A model generated the notes under the pieces. The model worked only from the letters and a program-made list of their open reading frames with translations, was not told the DNA's origin and did no database searches. Positions 50,741 to 60,376 of a stretch of 64,000 nt of DNA are shown here, piece by piece; the first letter of the stretch is position 1, and each line of letters starts with the position of its first letter. The DNA lies in NCBI GenBank assembly GCA_963585895.1, contig OY757924.1, forward strand, positions 54,173,538 through 54,237,537, in the 5' to 3' direction. This DNA comes from Sepioteuthis lessoniana (Eukaryota > Mollusca > Cephalopoda > Myopsida > Loliginidae). The translations under genes and the position numbers were made by a program.

Positions 50741-52160
50741 TATTATTTACTCCTCTAGAGTTTTTCACATCAGTATTAGCTGATGGTTTTTCACTGGAGT
50801 TTTAGTGACAGCAAGTCTCCTCAAGTCTCCAGGACACGTCTCAATATTCTGGCCGTCCTCAGCAATGCTGTCGTTTGGATAGTCTCCACCCGTCCGCTAA
50901 CCTCCAAGTCCTCCAGGCCCGTTAATAATCCTTTAGTTACTGTGCCTAACGTACCAATTACATTTGGCACAATCGTTACTTTCATGTTACACAGTTTTTT
51001 TCAATTCTCTAGTAAGGTCGAGGTACTTATCCTTCTGTTCACTTTCCTTCAGATTTATTCTGTGGTCCGCCGGGACAGCAAAGTCAACAATTTTGCAGAT
51101 TCTCTTTCTTTTGTCGATTAATATGAGGTCTGGTCTTCTGGCCGGGATTAGGTGATCCGTTTGTATGTTAAAGTCCCATAGGAGTTTATGCTAGTCATTT
51201 TCTAGGACAGGCGCCGGGTTGTGCATATACCATTTGTTTGTATGGTAGAATTGAAATTTCCTGCATATTTCCCAGTGGATTACCTTGCCGACCCAGTCGT
51301 GTCTCGCCTTGTACTCCTTCTGTGCTAATTTGCTGCATTCGCTTATAATGTGATTGATCGTTTCGTCTCTGTCACTGCATAGCCCACATTTACTGTTTTG
51401 TTGCGTCTTATCTATTCTCGCTTTGATATGATTCGTTCTTATGGCGTTGTCCTGTGCTGCTATTAGGAGGGATTCCGTTTCTTTCTTAAGGTTTCCTTTT
51501 CTTAGCTAGGTCCAGGTTTTCTGATGTGAGATGTTGTTTATTAGCCGCTTAAAGCGGCCATAGAGCTGTTTTCCTTCCCATTTTTGTTTCCTAGTTGTTG
51601 TCATTCTTTCGTTTATCGTGTTGTCCGTATCGACTCTGATGGTTGTAATTAGTCCTCGTTCGTGTTTTTCTATGTAGTCTTCGAGCCGTTGTATGGATGC
51701 GTCAACGGTGTCTTCGATGCTGGCAAGTCCTCTTCTTCCCTCTTTTCTAGATACATATAGTCTGTCAACGTCGTCTCTGGGGTGTAGTGCCTTATGCATG
51801 GTTATTAGTTTTCTTGTCCTTTGGTCCATTTGTTTAAGTTCCTCTCGGGTCCACTTGAGAAAGGGTCCCGAGTATCTGACTAGTGGCACAGCCCATATAT
51901 TTATTCCTTTGATGAGGTTTCTGCTGGAGAGTTTTGTCTCAAGTAGTTTTCGCGTTCTCCTGAGATATTCTTTTCGGATCATGTTTTCATTTGCACTTGT
52001 TTGATGGTGTCAGCCTCCAAGATGCCCAAGTATTTGTAGGTTTCATATTCTTCCAGCGTCCTAATTCTCTCGTGATTTGGTAGTTCCATTCCGTCGGTCA
52101 TATGTCGTTTTCCACTTTTCATGACGAGCATGGCACATTTTTCTATGCTGTTCCGGTTTA
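50741..52160 (-). pseudogene. RLE-type LINE 3' half, copy iii
   Basis: From IEKCAMLVMKSGKRHMTDG (52140) through YKYLGILEADTIKQV, IRKEYLRRTRKLLETKLSSR (51980 on), VDRLYVSRKEGRRGLASIED, a CCHC region at about 51430-51350 (ATGCAGTGACAGAGACGAAA in reverse), the nuclease and the C-terminus to 50783. Three frames are needed to follow it. The 3' UTR hairpin is CATCAG-CTAATA-CTGATG, followed by (TAA)n that abuts copy ii. Confidence 0.88.
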
Positions 52161-52164
52161 CTTT

Positions 52165-52390
52165 AGAGTGGAAATAAAAGAAAGTAAAAAGATAGACAAA
52201 TACTTGCACCTTGCCAGAGAACTAAAAAAGCTGTAGAACGTGACGGTGACGGTGATACCAGTTGTAGTTTGTGCCATTAGAACGGTCCCAAAAAGTTTGC
52301 AAATAGGACTGGAAAAATCGAGACCATTCAGTCTACAGCATTGCTGAGATCGCCCAGAATACTTAGAAGAGTCCTGGAGGCCTAAGATGA
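52165..52390 (+). pseudogene. RLE-type LINE C-terminal relic, opposite strand
   Basis: Plus-strand text reads as KYLHLARELKKL followed by a VTVIPVV-like stretch (AACGTGACGGTGACGGTGAT) and AGAGTCCTGGAGGCCTAAGA. Sequence is distinct from copies i-iii, so another subfamily. Confidence 0.5.
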
Positions 52391-52520
52391 GGTCCTAACA
52401 GGTACTCCTACTCCTGGTCAAAGTGGACCTGGGTTATATGGCAATGAAAGAATGACTTCATACTCCTCAGATCACAAGAAATGAAGCCCCACTACTAGAT
52501 ATAGTTTAGTTTCATATTCA
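52391..52520 (-). repeat. Family A head fragment
   Basis: AGGTCCTAACAGGTACTCC, CAAAGTGGACCTGGGTTA and CATATTCAGGTC match the head region in reverse. Confidence 0.65.
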
Positions 52521-52582
52521 GGTCACCCCCATATGATAAGGGCCTTATCATCACCATTTTCGATGCCAAGGTGACAGGGAAA

Positions 52583-52795
52583 TGTTCACGTGGTGTAATG
52601 ATTAAAGTGATGGACTGCGGAATTGTAATAAACGAGTTCGAACTCTAGTTGCGCTATTACGTTCACTTTAGGACAAATAACCGTGGGAAAGGTATGACCC
52701 CCCCTTATCCTCCCAACAGTTTAGCAGATATCACATCAGTTTTTCTTTTCCTAAATCGGTTGCCGTACCAAGTTTAAAGAACCAATCGTATATTT
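52583..52795 (+). repeat. SINE-B 5' half joined to SINE-A piece
   Basis: SINE-B head TTCACGTGGTGTAATGATTA and B-box-like ACGAGTTCGAACTCTAG run to TATCCTCCCAACAG. From 52740 the sequence turns into reverse SINE-A text (TTTCTTTTCCTAAATCGGTT, TACCAAGTTTAAAGAACC). A junction between two SINEs. Confidence 0.7.
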
Positions 52796-53459
52796 AGAAC
52801 ATTTTAAATAACTTGTTTAAAATGACTGTAAATATGCTTTTTGTTCTCTAAATAATTGTTGACTATCATTGTTAAACTATAATTGTTTCCAACTGATTAC
52901 TTTTTATTTAAAATCCTATAAGTGCTTGCAAAAAAAGACTAACTTCGGTTTTAAATCACACAACAATGGTTGATATACCATAAATTCAACCAACCTATTT
53001 GTATAGCACAATTGGGAGATGTATAAATGCCCTTATCTCTCCAGCTATGGGTTAAATAGTCCTCCGACTGTTCTACTGTGCCGTTTCAGAGAGAAACTGA
53101 ACCAATAAACGCTACAGATTTAAAACACCCGGTGAGGATCGAATACACTTCTGCAGCAATGGTGAACGTACGAACCTTTCCACAAAGATGTTGTGCTTAT
53201 ATACCGAATTAAACTAAACTTTCTTTTTAATTGATCTATTTTAATAAGGCGCATTCTGGCAGCACATTTGTTTTTATATTAACGCAGGACTACTGGACGG
53301 GGTCTGAAAAGTTATCGTTCCGACAAAGAAATCAATGAATCTGGACCCTAAAATGAACGTGATATTTTATATATTCTTTTCACTGTTTAGCATTTGGTAC
53401 AGTGTTTATCAAGTTTAGTTGAATAAAAAAATTGCCACAAAAATAGTCAACCGAAGTTG
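52796..53459. other. Mostly unassigned; SINE-B/family A remnants
   Basis: AAATCACACAACAATGGTTG at 52955 is a decayed tail hairpin, and CCAGCTATGGGTTAAATAGT at 53040 is a SINE-B body piece. The rest is unrecognised. Confidence 0.5.
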
Positions 53460-53581
53460 AGGTGCTGGAGCTTCGGAGAGTTAGGAGTTATTCTTGTATC
53501 ATTAATCCCAGATTCACTCTGACCCGAAAAAGAAGTACCTGGTAGGATTTCATCAATGGATCAAATAGATCTATTTGAGAC
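53460..53581 (+). repeat. Family A fragment, interrupted by SINE-B
   Basis: GCTGGAGCTTCGGAGAGTTA, CACTCTGACCCGAAAAAGA and GATCAAATAGATCTATTTG follow family A order. Confidence 0.65.
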
Positions 53582-53827
53582 GGGAGAGTGTCCTCGTGGT
53601 GTAATGGTTAAAGCCCTGTACTGTGGAATAGTAGTAAGCGAGTTCGTACTCTAGTCGCGCTATTACGTTCACATTCGGGCAAGTACCCTTGGGAAAGGTA
53701 TGAACCCTCTTATCCTCCCAGCTATGGGTTAAATAGTACCACCATTGTTCTTCTAGGAGAATGGCTTGTGACATTAAATAACCTACAAAGGTTGATATGC
53801 CATTGAATAATGAAACCAATCCAAACC
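53582..53827 (+). repeat. SINE-B, full length with 13-bp TSD
   Basis: ATCTATTTGAGAC (53569-53581) and ATCTATTTGCGAC (53828-53840) flank it. The head has A box GTGGTGTAATGGTTAAAG and a B-box region GCGAGTTCGTACTCTAG. The body has ACCCTTGGGAAAGGTATGAA. The tail hairpin at 53769-53803 and the terminal AAACCAATCCAAACC give the full 246-bp structure. Confidence 0.92.
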
Positions 53828-53910
53828 ATCTATTTGCGACAAAGAAGAGATAACCTGTTTAAAACAATACATTATATAATTGATTGATTGGTTAGTGTTT
53901 TACAGCATGT

Positions 53911-53912
<2 letters not shown>

Positions 53913-53963
<51 letters not shown>
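53913..53963. repeat. (TA)n microsatellite
   Basis: About 50 bp of TA repeats. The flanks 53841-54030 are unassigned. Confidence 0.95.
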
Positions 53964-53964
<1 letters not shown>

Positions 53965-54034
53965 CGAAATCATGTATTAATTTCTGAATATAACTTTAGG
54001 TCTTGTGCATTTAAGGATGTACACATAAGAATGG

Positions 54035-54262
54035 TTTGGTTTCTTTATTTTATAGCCTTTCAATTTTCGTAGGTTATTTAATGTCAAAACCATCCTTATG
54101 GAACAGTAGTGATATTAGTTAATGCATAGCTTTAAATGTAAAAGGGTAAATACCTTTCCTAAGTGTATTAGTCTAAAAGGGAACGAAGTAGTATGATTGG
54201 AGTTCGAACTCGCTTACTTGCAATGTCACAGTCCAGTACATTAGTCACTACACCCCACAAAA
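54035..54262 (-). repeat. SINE-B, diverged reverse copy
   Basis: Tail hairpin in reverse (CAATTTTCGTAGGTTATTTA), then AAATACCTTTCCTAAGTG, GGAGTTCGAACTCGCTTAC and CAGTCCAGTACATTAGTCAC. Confidence 0.78.
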
Positions 54263-54299
54263 TATCAGCCAGTGGTATAAGAAGTTTGTTTTAAAGAAA

Positions 54300-54545
54300 G
54301 ATTGATTTTAACGGCATGTTAAATCGTCTATGTGAATTTCATGCCAAGAGGTTAAGGAATTGTGCACATTTACGCTTATATTTATATTTTTGTATAGTTG
54401 TTTCTGAAGAATTTTTTGCCCGTATGATCACAAGTATTCCTAACTCATGCTGTTTTTCTCAAGCCATTTTTTATGTTTTCAAGTATCTGTTTCTATTACA
54501 TAATAATTATTCGCTTTCAAACAGTGATCTGGTTTCAAGTCAATA
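54300..54545 (-). repeat. Family A-like internal region, diverged
   Basis: TTTTGTATAGTTGTTTC and GGTTTCAAGTCAATAATAA resemble 6540-6660, the same diverged variant. No coding value. Confidence 0.45.
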
Positions 54546-54663
54546 ATAATAATAATAATCCTGCATCATCATCATTATCATCATCATCAAGTTGCGCTGC
54601 TAACATGAATTTAGAAGACTCTTTCTCTCCATCCGTCCCTATCGTCCATCGCTCCCGTGTCTT

Positions 54664-54841
54664 TATGAATCCAATTATTCTCCCTCCAGCTATGGGTAAA
54701 TAGTAGGACAGACTAGGTTCTTCAGCCTTGGTGAGGCAACTAGTCTAGGAGAAGGAAAACTCTGAATTCAAACCTGTTAAACTCCGCTTAAAAATTGACC
54801 TTGAGTCATATCCTGCCCGAGCGGAGGGGTTGGTAAATAGT
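54664..54841 (+). repeat. SINE-A, 5'-truncated, 16-bp TSD
   Basis: ATCGCTCCCGTGTCTT flanks it exactly (54648-54663 and 54842-54857). It runs from TATGAATCCAATTATTCTCC to the family end GGAGGGGTTGGTAAATA. Confidence 0.93.
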
Positions 54842-54929
54842 ATCGCTCCCGTGTCTTGGTACGTTCTTGCTGGTTGACCAGCACTGGCACGTCAATGTGT
54901 TGGGATCCACCGGAGAACGTCGTATAGGA

Positions 54930-55458
54930 TTGGTTTGGTTTGGTTTGGTTTATGGCATATCAACTATTGTAGGTTATTTTATACCATATCCATTTTTATT
55001 GATATAAACAGTTCTATTTAAAAAAATTCAGTTTAACATACGTACGTAGTTTAGTGCTATTTGAACTATTTTAAAAAAATCAGTTTAGCATAAGTACACA
55101 GTTTAAATGCAAAAACAATTCTATTTCAAACAATTCAGTTTAGCATAAGTACTAAGTTTTTTTGTTAATACACAGTTAAATGTAAAAACATTTTATTTTA
55201 AACAATTTAGTTCAGCGTAATTACAGTTTATTTTTTTTTACCCTTAGATATGACCCTATCAGGTGTTACCTTTCTGGGCAAAAGTGGACCTGGGGGTAAT
55301 AGCAATGAAGGGGTACTCTGCATTCCTCAAAGCTCCAGCATTAGTGAAGCCTCACTATCAGCTTGTTTTGTGTCATATACAAGACACTCGTTTGAGGGGT
55401 CTCACCCCTCTGCAGACAGACAGTCTGCGTATTCTGCAGCTCTAGCCGATTGGGCCAG
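54930..55458 (-). repeat. Family A retroelement in RTE relic
   Basis: (TTGGT)n tail, hairpin, three or four 55-bp internal units, then the head to CAGCTCTAGCCGATTGGGCCA. A 5-bp TAGGA is found on both sides, a possible short TSD. Head stems are partly mutated. Confidence 0.85.
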
Positions 55459-55607
55459 TGGCTTAGGAGTTCGTCTTTGCTTATCCAGAATAATCCTTAT
55501 TAAGTAATTCTAGCATTAAGTAACTTTTTCTGATGAAAATAACTTATTTATAGTTATGTGGTATCAAGTATTCCCATCTAATAATTTCAAACAAATCTAT
55601 TTACATA

Positions 55608-56325
55608 GGTTTGGTTTGGTATTATGGTACATAAACCATTATAGTTTATTAAAGGAGGTGCCCGTGGTGTAATGGTTATCGTCGTAGGATATGGACACTG
55701 CGACACGAGTTCAAAACCTGGACGAGACTGATTGCATTTTCACATAGCACTAATACCCTTGGGAAAGGTATGAATCCAATTGTTCTCCCACCAGCTATGG
55801 GTAAATAGTTGGGCAGACTAGGTTCTTCAGCCTTGGAGAGGCATCTAGTCTAGGAGAAGGAATACTCTGAAATCAAACCTGTTAAACTCCGCTTAAAAAT
55901 TGACCTTCTGTCATATCCTGTTCGAGCGGAGGGGTTGGTAAATATGATAGTTTATTAAAGCCAAATCCATTTTATACATATGAACAGTTCTATTTCAAAC
56001 AATTCAGTTTAGCATAAGTACATACTTTCAATGTCAAAAATAATTCTATTTCAAATAATTCAGTTGAGCATATAAAAATAATTCTATTTTAAACAATTCA
56101 GTTTAGCGTAAGTACACAGTTTAGTTCTATTCGACTCTATTGAGTACTACTACTCCAGGCCAGAGTGAACCAGGGAGCGATGGCAATGAAGGTGTAATCT
56201 ACATTCCCAAAGCTCCAGCATTACAGGAACCTCACCATCAGATTGTTTAGTGTCATATCAAGGACACTCATTATGTGGTTTGAAGAGAAGCAGGCGGTGT
56301 ATTCTACAGTCTCAGCCGACTGGGC
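55608..56325 (-). repeat. Family A, split by SINE-A
   Basis: Tail GGTTTGGTTTGGTATTATGG to 55654, then the insertion, then ATAGTTTATTAAAGCCAAAT, internal units, and the head to CAGTCTCAGCCGACTGGGCA at 56325. Confidence 0.85.
55655..55946 (+). repeat. SINE-A, full length with 14-bp TSD
   Basis: ATAGTTTATTAAAG flanks it (55641-55654 and 55947-55960). The head is GAGGTGCCCGTGGTGTAATG with A box, then GTTATCGTCGTAGG, B-box-like GAGTTCAAAACCTGG, and the body to GAGGGGTTGGTAAATATG. About 292 bp, the type copy for this family. Confidence 0.95.
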
Positions 56326-56545
56326 AAACACTTAGATAGGACTCAAGCAGGTACTATCACTCCGTGTCCAAGTGGACTAGGGTTTAATAACAATGGAAAT
56401 ATAGTCCAAACGAGATCTTTAAAACTAGATCCTCACCATCAGATGCAGTTAAGTGTCATACCCAAGACGCTTCATTTCTGAGAAGACCTCAACCCACTGG
56501 TAGGGATACTGTCAGCATAATCTCAACCCCGCCAAATTGGGTTTT
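56326..56545 (-). repeat. Family A head, second copy
   Basis: GATAGGACTCAAGCAGGTAC, AGTGGACTAGGG and ACCCCGCCAAATTGGGTTTT follow directly after the previous copy in the same orientation. Confidence 0.7.
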
Positions 56546-56890
56546 GTTTAAAAAAGGACCTTGCTTAAAGCTGCATTTACCAAGGTAACCCTTGGCATTC
56601 AACGCTCTTAATTCCACTGGTTTTTATATTGGTTGAAGCACCTCTGGAATTCCTCTTTTGATGTTGGGTGAAGCTGTGCAACTGTATTCCTTTTGATGTC
56701 CTCGACGTGCTCAAATTCAACACTTGAGACGAATTTTCTATTTAGAAAACCTAGAAAAAATTGCAAGGAACAAAATCTGCTGAGGATGGGTGGTGCTGTA
56801 CTTGTCCAATTTTTGTTTTGCCAAAAAACATTTCGGTCAACAAATGGCTTCTCAAATATTTTCATTCAAATTAGCACTGACTCTTTTATA
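56546..56890 (-). pseudogene. Possible DNA-transposon transposase remnant (unassigned)
   Basis: Minus-strand frame 56865-56608 (85 codons) includes FEKPFVDRNVFWQNKNW, VEFEHVEDIKRNTVAQLHPT and the end EFQRCFNQYKNQWN. The TSKEEFQRCF-type ending resembles the C-terminus of mariner-type transposases, but the rest is not recognised and no catalytic residues are visible. Treat as a guess. Confidence 0.35.
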
Positions 56891-56892
56891 GT

Positions 56893-57122
56893 GCCGTGGT
56901 GTTGTGGTTAATGTGCTGGTCTGTGATATCGTAGTAAGCGAGCTCGAACACGAGTCGCGTTATTTCGTTCACTTTTTGACTAATACCCTTGGGGAAGGGA
57001 TGAACCTCCTTGTTCTCCCTGATTTTGATTAACTAGAACCACTATTGTTCTTCAACAAGAATGGATTTAACATTAGATAATCCACGGCAGTTGATATGCC
57101 ATTAAGCAAAGAAGTTAAACCT
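56893..57122 (+). repeat. SINE-B copy
   Basis: Head TGCCGTGGTGTTGTGGTTAA, B-box-like GCGAGCTCGAACACGAG, body TAATACCCTTGGGGAAGGG, and tail hairpin ACATTAGATAATCCACGGC with GATATGCCATTAAGC. Confidence 0.8.
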
Positions 57123-57142
57123 AGATGTCTAGACATCCCTTT

Positions 57143-57445
57143 ATTGTATGTATATTTACCAACCACTACGTTCCCAACAGGATGTGGCACAAGGTCAATA
57201 TCAAACAGAGTTTAACAGGTTTTAATTCAGTTTTCCTTCTTTTAGACTGGTTGCCATACCTAGTTTAAAGAGCAGTCTGCCCTACTATTTATCCATAACT
57301 GAAGGAAAAATAGTTGGACGCATACTTTTTTGAAAAACATGTGAAAATGCGTTACATGAAAAGCACACAGACTCGTCTAGGATTCGAAATCGGGTCACCG
57401 TTCCCATTACCTATCATGATAACCATTATACTACGAACACCTACA
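57143..57445 (-). repeat. SINE-A, reverse, diverged but full
   Basis: TATTTACCAACCACTACG (family end), AACAGAGTTTAACAGG, TCTGCCCTACTATTTATCCA, and the head GATAACCATTATACTACG with B-box remnant GGATTCGAAATCGGG. Confidence 0.8.
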
Positions 57446-57529
57446 TGATATAAGATGTAAAACTGTGCATGGATTTTCTTTTAAATTCAAGAATTAAAGT
57501 ATCAGTTTCGATACATTTTGATCCTAATT

Positions 57530-57722
57530 TGATTAATGGCATATCAACTTTTGAAGGTTATTCAATACCAAAGCCATCCTTCTCGAAGAACAGCACCAGT
57601 ATTATTTAACCCATAACTGGGAGGATAAGGGTATTTGTCCGAAAGAGAACGTAATAGCGCGACTGGAGTTCGATCTCGCTTACGATTCGGCAATCCATTG
57701 CTTTAACCATTATACCACGTTA
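57530..57722 (-). repeat. SINE-B, reverse
   Basis: GATTAATGGCATATCAAC, GAAGGTTATTCAATACC, CATAACTGGGAGGATAAGGG, GCGACTGGAGTTCGATCTCG and CATTGCTTTAACCATTATAC. The segment between the body and B box is shortened. Confidence 0.82.
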
Positions 57723-57723
57723 A

Positions 57724-58085
57724 GCGTCATCATCATCATTATGGCTGTTGACAACACAGATCCCTCTCAGTCATCGCTATAGGAAGATACTCTAGACGGC
57801 ATCTAATGTCCACACAGAACTGGTGAATGTAAACGTTTGCTGGTGGGCCAACACTGGTGTGTTCATGATTACTTTCTCAACAGTGCCAAACATGTCTTGT
57901 TTGTCTTTGTTGGATAGTTTGTGAGATAGGAGGTAAGTGGCCGTACTGCTGTTGTTTTTTGTGCTACTTTCAGAGTTTGCTTAAAACAGCACACAGCATT
58001 TTTGGGTAGCTTCTATCAAAATTTTTATGTAGACGTTTTGTTCAAGTCAAAGTGGTGCTACCGTACAGTAGTATTGATGTAGTTG
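57724..58085 (-). pseudogene. RTE-type LINE end
   Basis: The (GAT)n tail in reverse (57724-57740), then CAACACTGGTGTGTTCATGA, CAGTGCCAAACATGTCTTGT, GATAGGAGGTAAGTGGCCGT and CACAGCATTTTTGGGTAGC. No frame is intact; the 165-codon minus frame 58539-58042 begins in unrelated DNA and is not coding. Confidence 0.75.
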
Positions 58086-58684
58086 GAGTATTATAGGTCC
58101 CACCCACGGGCGTGTGCCGTACTAAGCTAAGCTTAATTAATGTCAATAATGTAAAAAATGAGATCGCGAATGAATAATCAATTACATCTATGAATGGCCA
58201 AATGAATAAGGACCCTTTGGCTTTTCTTTTCTTTTTTCTTTCTCCATCTATAAACGTATGTTCCCTTGGATAAGAGTGGGTGCGGTTCGCCAGAAAGCGT
58301 AAAATAAACAGAAATCTTTCGTTCCTAAGAGCCACTGTAAAGTCTTTTCTCGCCTGTATGTAAAAGATAACTTCGAAACTCACGAGGATAACAGTGTCTG
58401 TTGGTAAAGTCAGGGAATGAAAGTGGGTCATAGATGCAGTTGAAAATCTCTGTATGTGCACGCGCGCGCGCGCGTGTGTGTGTGTGTGCACGTGCAGGCA
58501 AGTGTGTGTACACGCGCGTGCAAGCAAGTCTATGTTCATGTCTACTGAGTATGTGGTACCAGCGGAAACGTAAAACGTAAAAACGAATGTAACATTTAGA
58601 GATGGACAGGAAAAAATATTGCTACTATCTTAATAGATAAGATATGCGTTAAAAAATCTTATCTGACACTTGATTTGATTAGTG
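58086..58684. other. Unassigned, with alternating CG/TG tract
   Basis: GCACGCGCGCGCGCGCGTGT starts at 58458 and passes into (TG)n and CACGTGC. No gene is recognised. Confidence 0.6.
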
Positions 58685-58689
58685 TTTAG

Positions 58690-58724
<35 letters not shown>

Positions 58725-58734
58725 ATGACTGGGA

Positions 58735-58770
<36 letters not shown>
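58690..58770. repeat. Two (TA)n blocks in duplicated context
   Basis: (TA)n 58692-58721 and 58740-58769 are each followed by a similar phrase (ATGGATGACTGGGAGTACAT and AATGGATGAGTGTGAGTACA). A duplicated unit. Confidence 0.85.
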
Positions 58771-58771
<1 letters not shown>

Positions 58772-59145
58772 GGATGAGTGTGAGTACATGTACACAGTAC
58801 GGGACGCATACAAACACATGCATAGAGTGAAAAAGCTTAACCCTTTTTGTAATTATATTCATTGTTGTCAAAAGTCCCGTAGTTGTAGCGATAAGTCTTT
58901 ATTTTCGATTAAAAAGAAATTCTCAGAAATATCCCCCCTTCAAAAAGAAATTTCTTAGAATTTTCTTTGCCATGATTTGATATCCAAATTTGTTATTAGT
59001 CCATTTTAATGGTATTAAGCAGTTGTGCAAGAAAAATAATGACTTCCTATGCGTATCTAAGCTAATTAAAGGTTCTTTGTGACAATAATAAAAAAATGTT
59101 TAGGTTTTGCAATCTGTTTATTTGTCCAATACTAAGTATTTATGA

Positions 59146-59176
<31 letters not shown>

Positions 59177-59350
59177 TGTAGGTGTGTGTTTATGTGTGTA
59201 GGTATGTGCGTGTGTATGCGTGTGTTTATGTGGTGTATGTGTATGCATGCGTGAGTATGTGGGTGTGAGTGTGTGTATGTGTGTGTGTGTGGTTTTGTAT
59301 GTGGAAGTGGGGACTTGTGAGGTTACGGTTATCGTATTTGAAATGGACTC
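58771..59350. other. Unassigned, (GT)n-rich at 59136-59300
   Basis: A long interrupted (GT)n with GTATG variants. The Val/Cys-rich 75-codon frame over it is an artefact. Confidence 0.7.
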
Positions 59351-59483
59351 GACCAGTCGTGCTCAAATTCTGGACGAAATAGTTTACATTTCATTTGGTA
59401 GATTCGTGAATTTATTTTTTGATATTCCCTTCTGTAGATATGAGTAAGTAGTCGGGCAGACTGGGTTCTTTAACCTTCCAAAG

Positions 59484-60376
59484 TGCCAAGTCGGCAGGGT
59501 CTGTAGAATACACCGACTGCATCACAGTAGAGGGGTAAGACCCCTTACATACGAGTGTTCTAGATATGACACTAAACAATCTAATGGGGAAGCTGCAGTA
59601 ATGCTGGATCTTTGTGGAATGTGGAGTACAGCTTCATTGCCATCGCTCCCAAGTCCACTCTAACCGGGGGTGGTAGCACCTGATAGGGTCCTATCTATGG
59701 GTCAAATAGAACTGCTTGATATTTAAACTGCATAAACAAATGACTTATGCTAAATTGTTTGAAACAGAACTGTTTGATCATTTAATTGTGTGTAAACAAA
59801 TGGCTGGTGTTTAATTAAATTGTTATTTAAATTGTTTGTGATTATATTTACCAACCCCTCCGCTCGGGGCGGATATGACACAAGGTTTGAATTCAGAGTG
59901 TTCCTTCTCCTAGACTAGTTGCCTCGCCAAGGCTGAAGAACCTAGTCTTTTACCCATAAATAAATGGAGGGAGAATATTTGGATTCATACCTTTCCCAAG
60001 GGTATTAGTGCTATGTGAAATGCAATCTGTCTCGTCCAGGATTTGAACTCGTGTCGCAGTGTCCATACCCTGCGACGATAACCATTACACCACGGGCACC
60101 TCCTTTAAATTGTTTGTGATACATAACAATACTTGGAACCATTCAACTTGACTTATGCTAAACTGAATTCGTTTCAAATAGAACTGCTTGATCATTTAAT
60201 TGTGTGTCAACTAATTTAATTGTTTGTGATACAAAGAAATTAATTGGAACTATTTAACTTTGTTGACGTATCTTTGCACATCCTATATCTAATATATATG
60301 TATAAGCCAGATTTGGCATTAAATTATATACAATCGTTACCATATAAACAATATACCATCAAACCAAACCAAACCA
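59484..60376 (+). repeat. Family A, hosting a SINE-A, inside a SINE-A
   Basis: It starts TGCCAAGTCGGCAGGG and ends AAACCAAACCAAACCA, with a 14-bp TSD (59470-59483, 60377-60390, one mismatch). Its own interruption at 59843-60103 is a reverse SINE-A. Confidence 0.9.
59843..60103 (-). repeat. SINE-A, full length, perfect 17-bp TSD
   Basis: TTTAAATTGTTTGTGAT flanks it (59826-59842 and 60104-60120). In reverse it goes from TATATTTACCAACCCCTCCG to the head CCACGGGCACCTCC. This fixes the SINE-A start as GGAGGTGCCCGTGG. A small body deletion makes it 261 bp. Confidence 0.95.

Larger units (their letters stand above)
54560..55500 (-). pseudogene. RTE-type LINE end with two nested insertions
   Basis: The tail (CATCATCATTATCATCATCA) and 3' coding text occupy 54560-54663, 54842-54929 (GCTGGTTGACCAGCACTGGC, GTTGGGATCCACCGGAGAAC) and about 55459-55500 (GGAGTTCGTCTTTGCTTATC). 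Removing SINE-A (54664-54841) and family A (54930-55458) restores RTE order as in 4634-4850. Confidence 0.8.

Noticed and set aside
48396-52160. A host gene with several exons on the minus strand
   Set aside because: The frames repeat the same protein segments three times, with stops and frameshifts and LINE-type tails after each; they are retrotransposon relics.
58042-58539. 165-codon minus-strand frame
   Set aside because: It starts in an alternating CG/TG tract (His-Thr-Ala-Arg runs) and ends in a decayed RTE fragment, joining unrelated sequences.
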